5,795 bases of DNA, taken from assembly GCA_018679695.1 (NCBI GenBank), contig JAHHKH010000190.1, positions 1 to 5,795 of the forward strand. The letters run 5' to 3'. The notes below the pieces were generated by a model, which saw nothing but the letters and a program-made list of their open reading frames with translations, was not told the origin of the DNA and ran no database searches. Both the position numbers and the translations under genes were made by a program. Of the stretch, positions 5,319-5,795 are shown one piece after another. The stretch comes from Maribacter sp. (GTDB lineage: Bacteria > Bacteroidota > Bacteroidia > Flavobacteriales > Flavobacteriaceae). Numbering within the stretch: the first letter of the stretch is position 1; every line of letters starts with the position of its first letter.

Positions 5319-5795
5319 TTATTGTTCGATAAATGGTTTTATGACAGCATGCCATATTTCGTAGCCTTTTTTATTTATGTGCAAACCGTCTTCTTCAAAA
5401 ATATGCTTTTTTAACATTCTTCCATCTAGCATTGGTTTCCAGACATCGGCAAATTGAAGCAAATAATCATTCTTGCAAAGCCTTTTGAGTTTGCGATTCA
5501 AGCTTTTATATTTACGTTTTAGTGACCAACGCACAATGCTTGGTTTGGCCGCAATCAGGATTATTTGTGTATTCCTTTTCTTTTCTCGGATCTTGCTAAT
5601 GATATCCTGGGTCGTTGCCAAAATCTCCCTGGGTTTTTTATGGGCTGCCAAATCGTTATCGCCTTCATATATAAACACCTTATAAGGGTTGAAATTAAGA
5701 ATTAATTCGTTTGAATAAGCAAGTAGGTCGGTTGCCTGTGATGCACCAAAACCGGTATTGATGATTTGATATTCAGGGAATAAATTGGCCAGATC
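5319..5795 (-). CDS. SGNH/GDSL-type hydrolase, C-terminal part (cut by window edge)
   Basis: The frame is open from the right edge to the TAA at 5319-5321, giving 158 residues. A GTG at 5678 opens a shorter frame but is an internal Val, because conserved SGNH sequence continues upstream of it. Visible blocks, numbered in this fragment, are block II NTGFGASQATDLL (Gly15/Gly17 region), block III EGDND (44-48, giving the G-x-N-D pattern with Asn47), and block V DGLHIN with the catalytic Asp136 and His139. Block I with the Ser nucleophile, and any signal peptide, lie beyond the window. Members are esterases, acyl/acetyl hydrolases or lipases; the order and spacing resemble the PAF-acetylhydrolase-like branch, and an acetylesterase acting on sugars would fit the neighbouring hexosaminidase (inference). 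The middle is notably basic (e.g. SKIREKKRNTQ, SLKRKYKSLNRKLKRL). It lies 17 bp upstream of the GH20 start, so the two probably share a transcript. Confidence 0.85.
   Translation of the reverse strand, partial: DLANLFPEYQIINTGFGASQATDLLAYSNELILNFNPYKVFIYEGDNDLAAHKKPREILATTQDIISKIREKKRNTQIILIAAKPSIVRWSLKRKYKSLNRKLKRLCKNDYLLQFADVWKPMLDGRMLKKHIFEEDGLHINKKGYEIWHAVIKPFIEQ

Noticed and set aside
5319..5678. Reading the SGNH gene as a complete 119-residue protein starting at GTG 5678.
   Set aside because: The same frame continues open to the right edge and encodes the conserved block II (NTGFG) upstream, so the GTG is an internal Val and the gene is truncated only by the window.
1..5795. Search for CRISPR arrays, insertion sequences, phage or toxin-antitoxin genes, tRNA/rRNA genes and riboswitches.
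   Set aside because: No spaced direct repeats, transposase, terminal inverted repeats or structured RNA signature was seen; coding density is high and intergenic gaps are at most 76 bp.

Overview
The window looks like an ordinary chromosomal segment of a member of the phylum Bacteroidota, most likely a marine-type Flavobacteriaceae. The basis is protein-level resemblance recognised by eye: a DapD start, the RuvX–deformylase–DUF5606 gene order, a Bacteroidota-type serine carboxypeptidase, and a lipoprotein with a flavobacterial-style surface-export tag. The DNA is A+T-rich. Shine-Dalgarno sites are not evident, and some intergenic regions carry the Bacteroidota -7 promoter motif TAnnTTTG. No database search was run, so genus is not claimed.

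Layout. Bases 1-489 (minus) hold the N-terminal 163 codons of dapD (lysine/meso-diaminopimelate biosynthesis), cut by the left edge. A 76-bp divergent spacer separates it from a plus-strand housekeeping group: ruvX/yqgF (566-1003), def (peptide deformylase, 1004-1594, starting on the base after the ruvX stop) and a DUF5606-family gene of unknown function (1650-2069), which may have its own promoter. A 14-bp perfect-stem, two-way terminator (2089-2122) closes this group and also closes the convergent minus-strand group.

The minus-strand group, read right to left, has three exported or probably exported hydrolases: an SGNH/GDSL hydrolase (5319-5795, cut by the right edge), a GH20 beta-N-acetylhexosaminidase lipoprotein (best start 5301, end 3685), and a family S10 serine carboxypeptidase with a signal peptide (2125-3633). 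Gaps are 17 and 51 bp, with no convincing internal terminator or promoter, so they are probably co-transcribed. Together they would suit removal of terminal GlcNAc/GalNAc, ester groups and C-terminal amino acids from glycan- or peptide-containing material. That joint role is inference.

No mobile element, CRISPR array, tRNA, rRNA, phage gene or defence system is visible, and I do not see a previously undescribed system here. The points most worth a second look are the C-Q-K-E-E surface-export tag on the hexosaminidase, the hydrolase trio, the unexplained DUF5606 gene linked to ruvX and def, and two start-codon questions (GH20 and ruvX).
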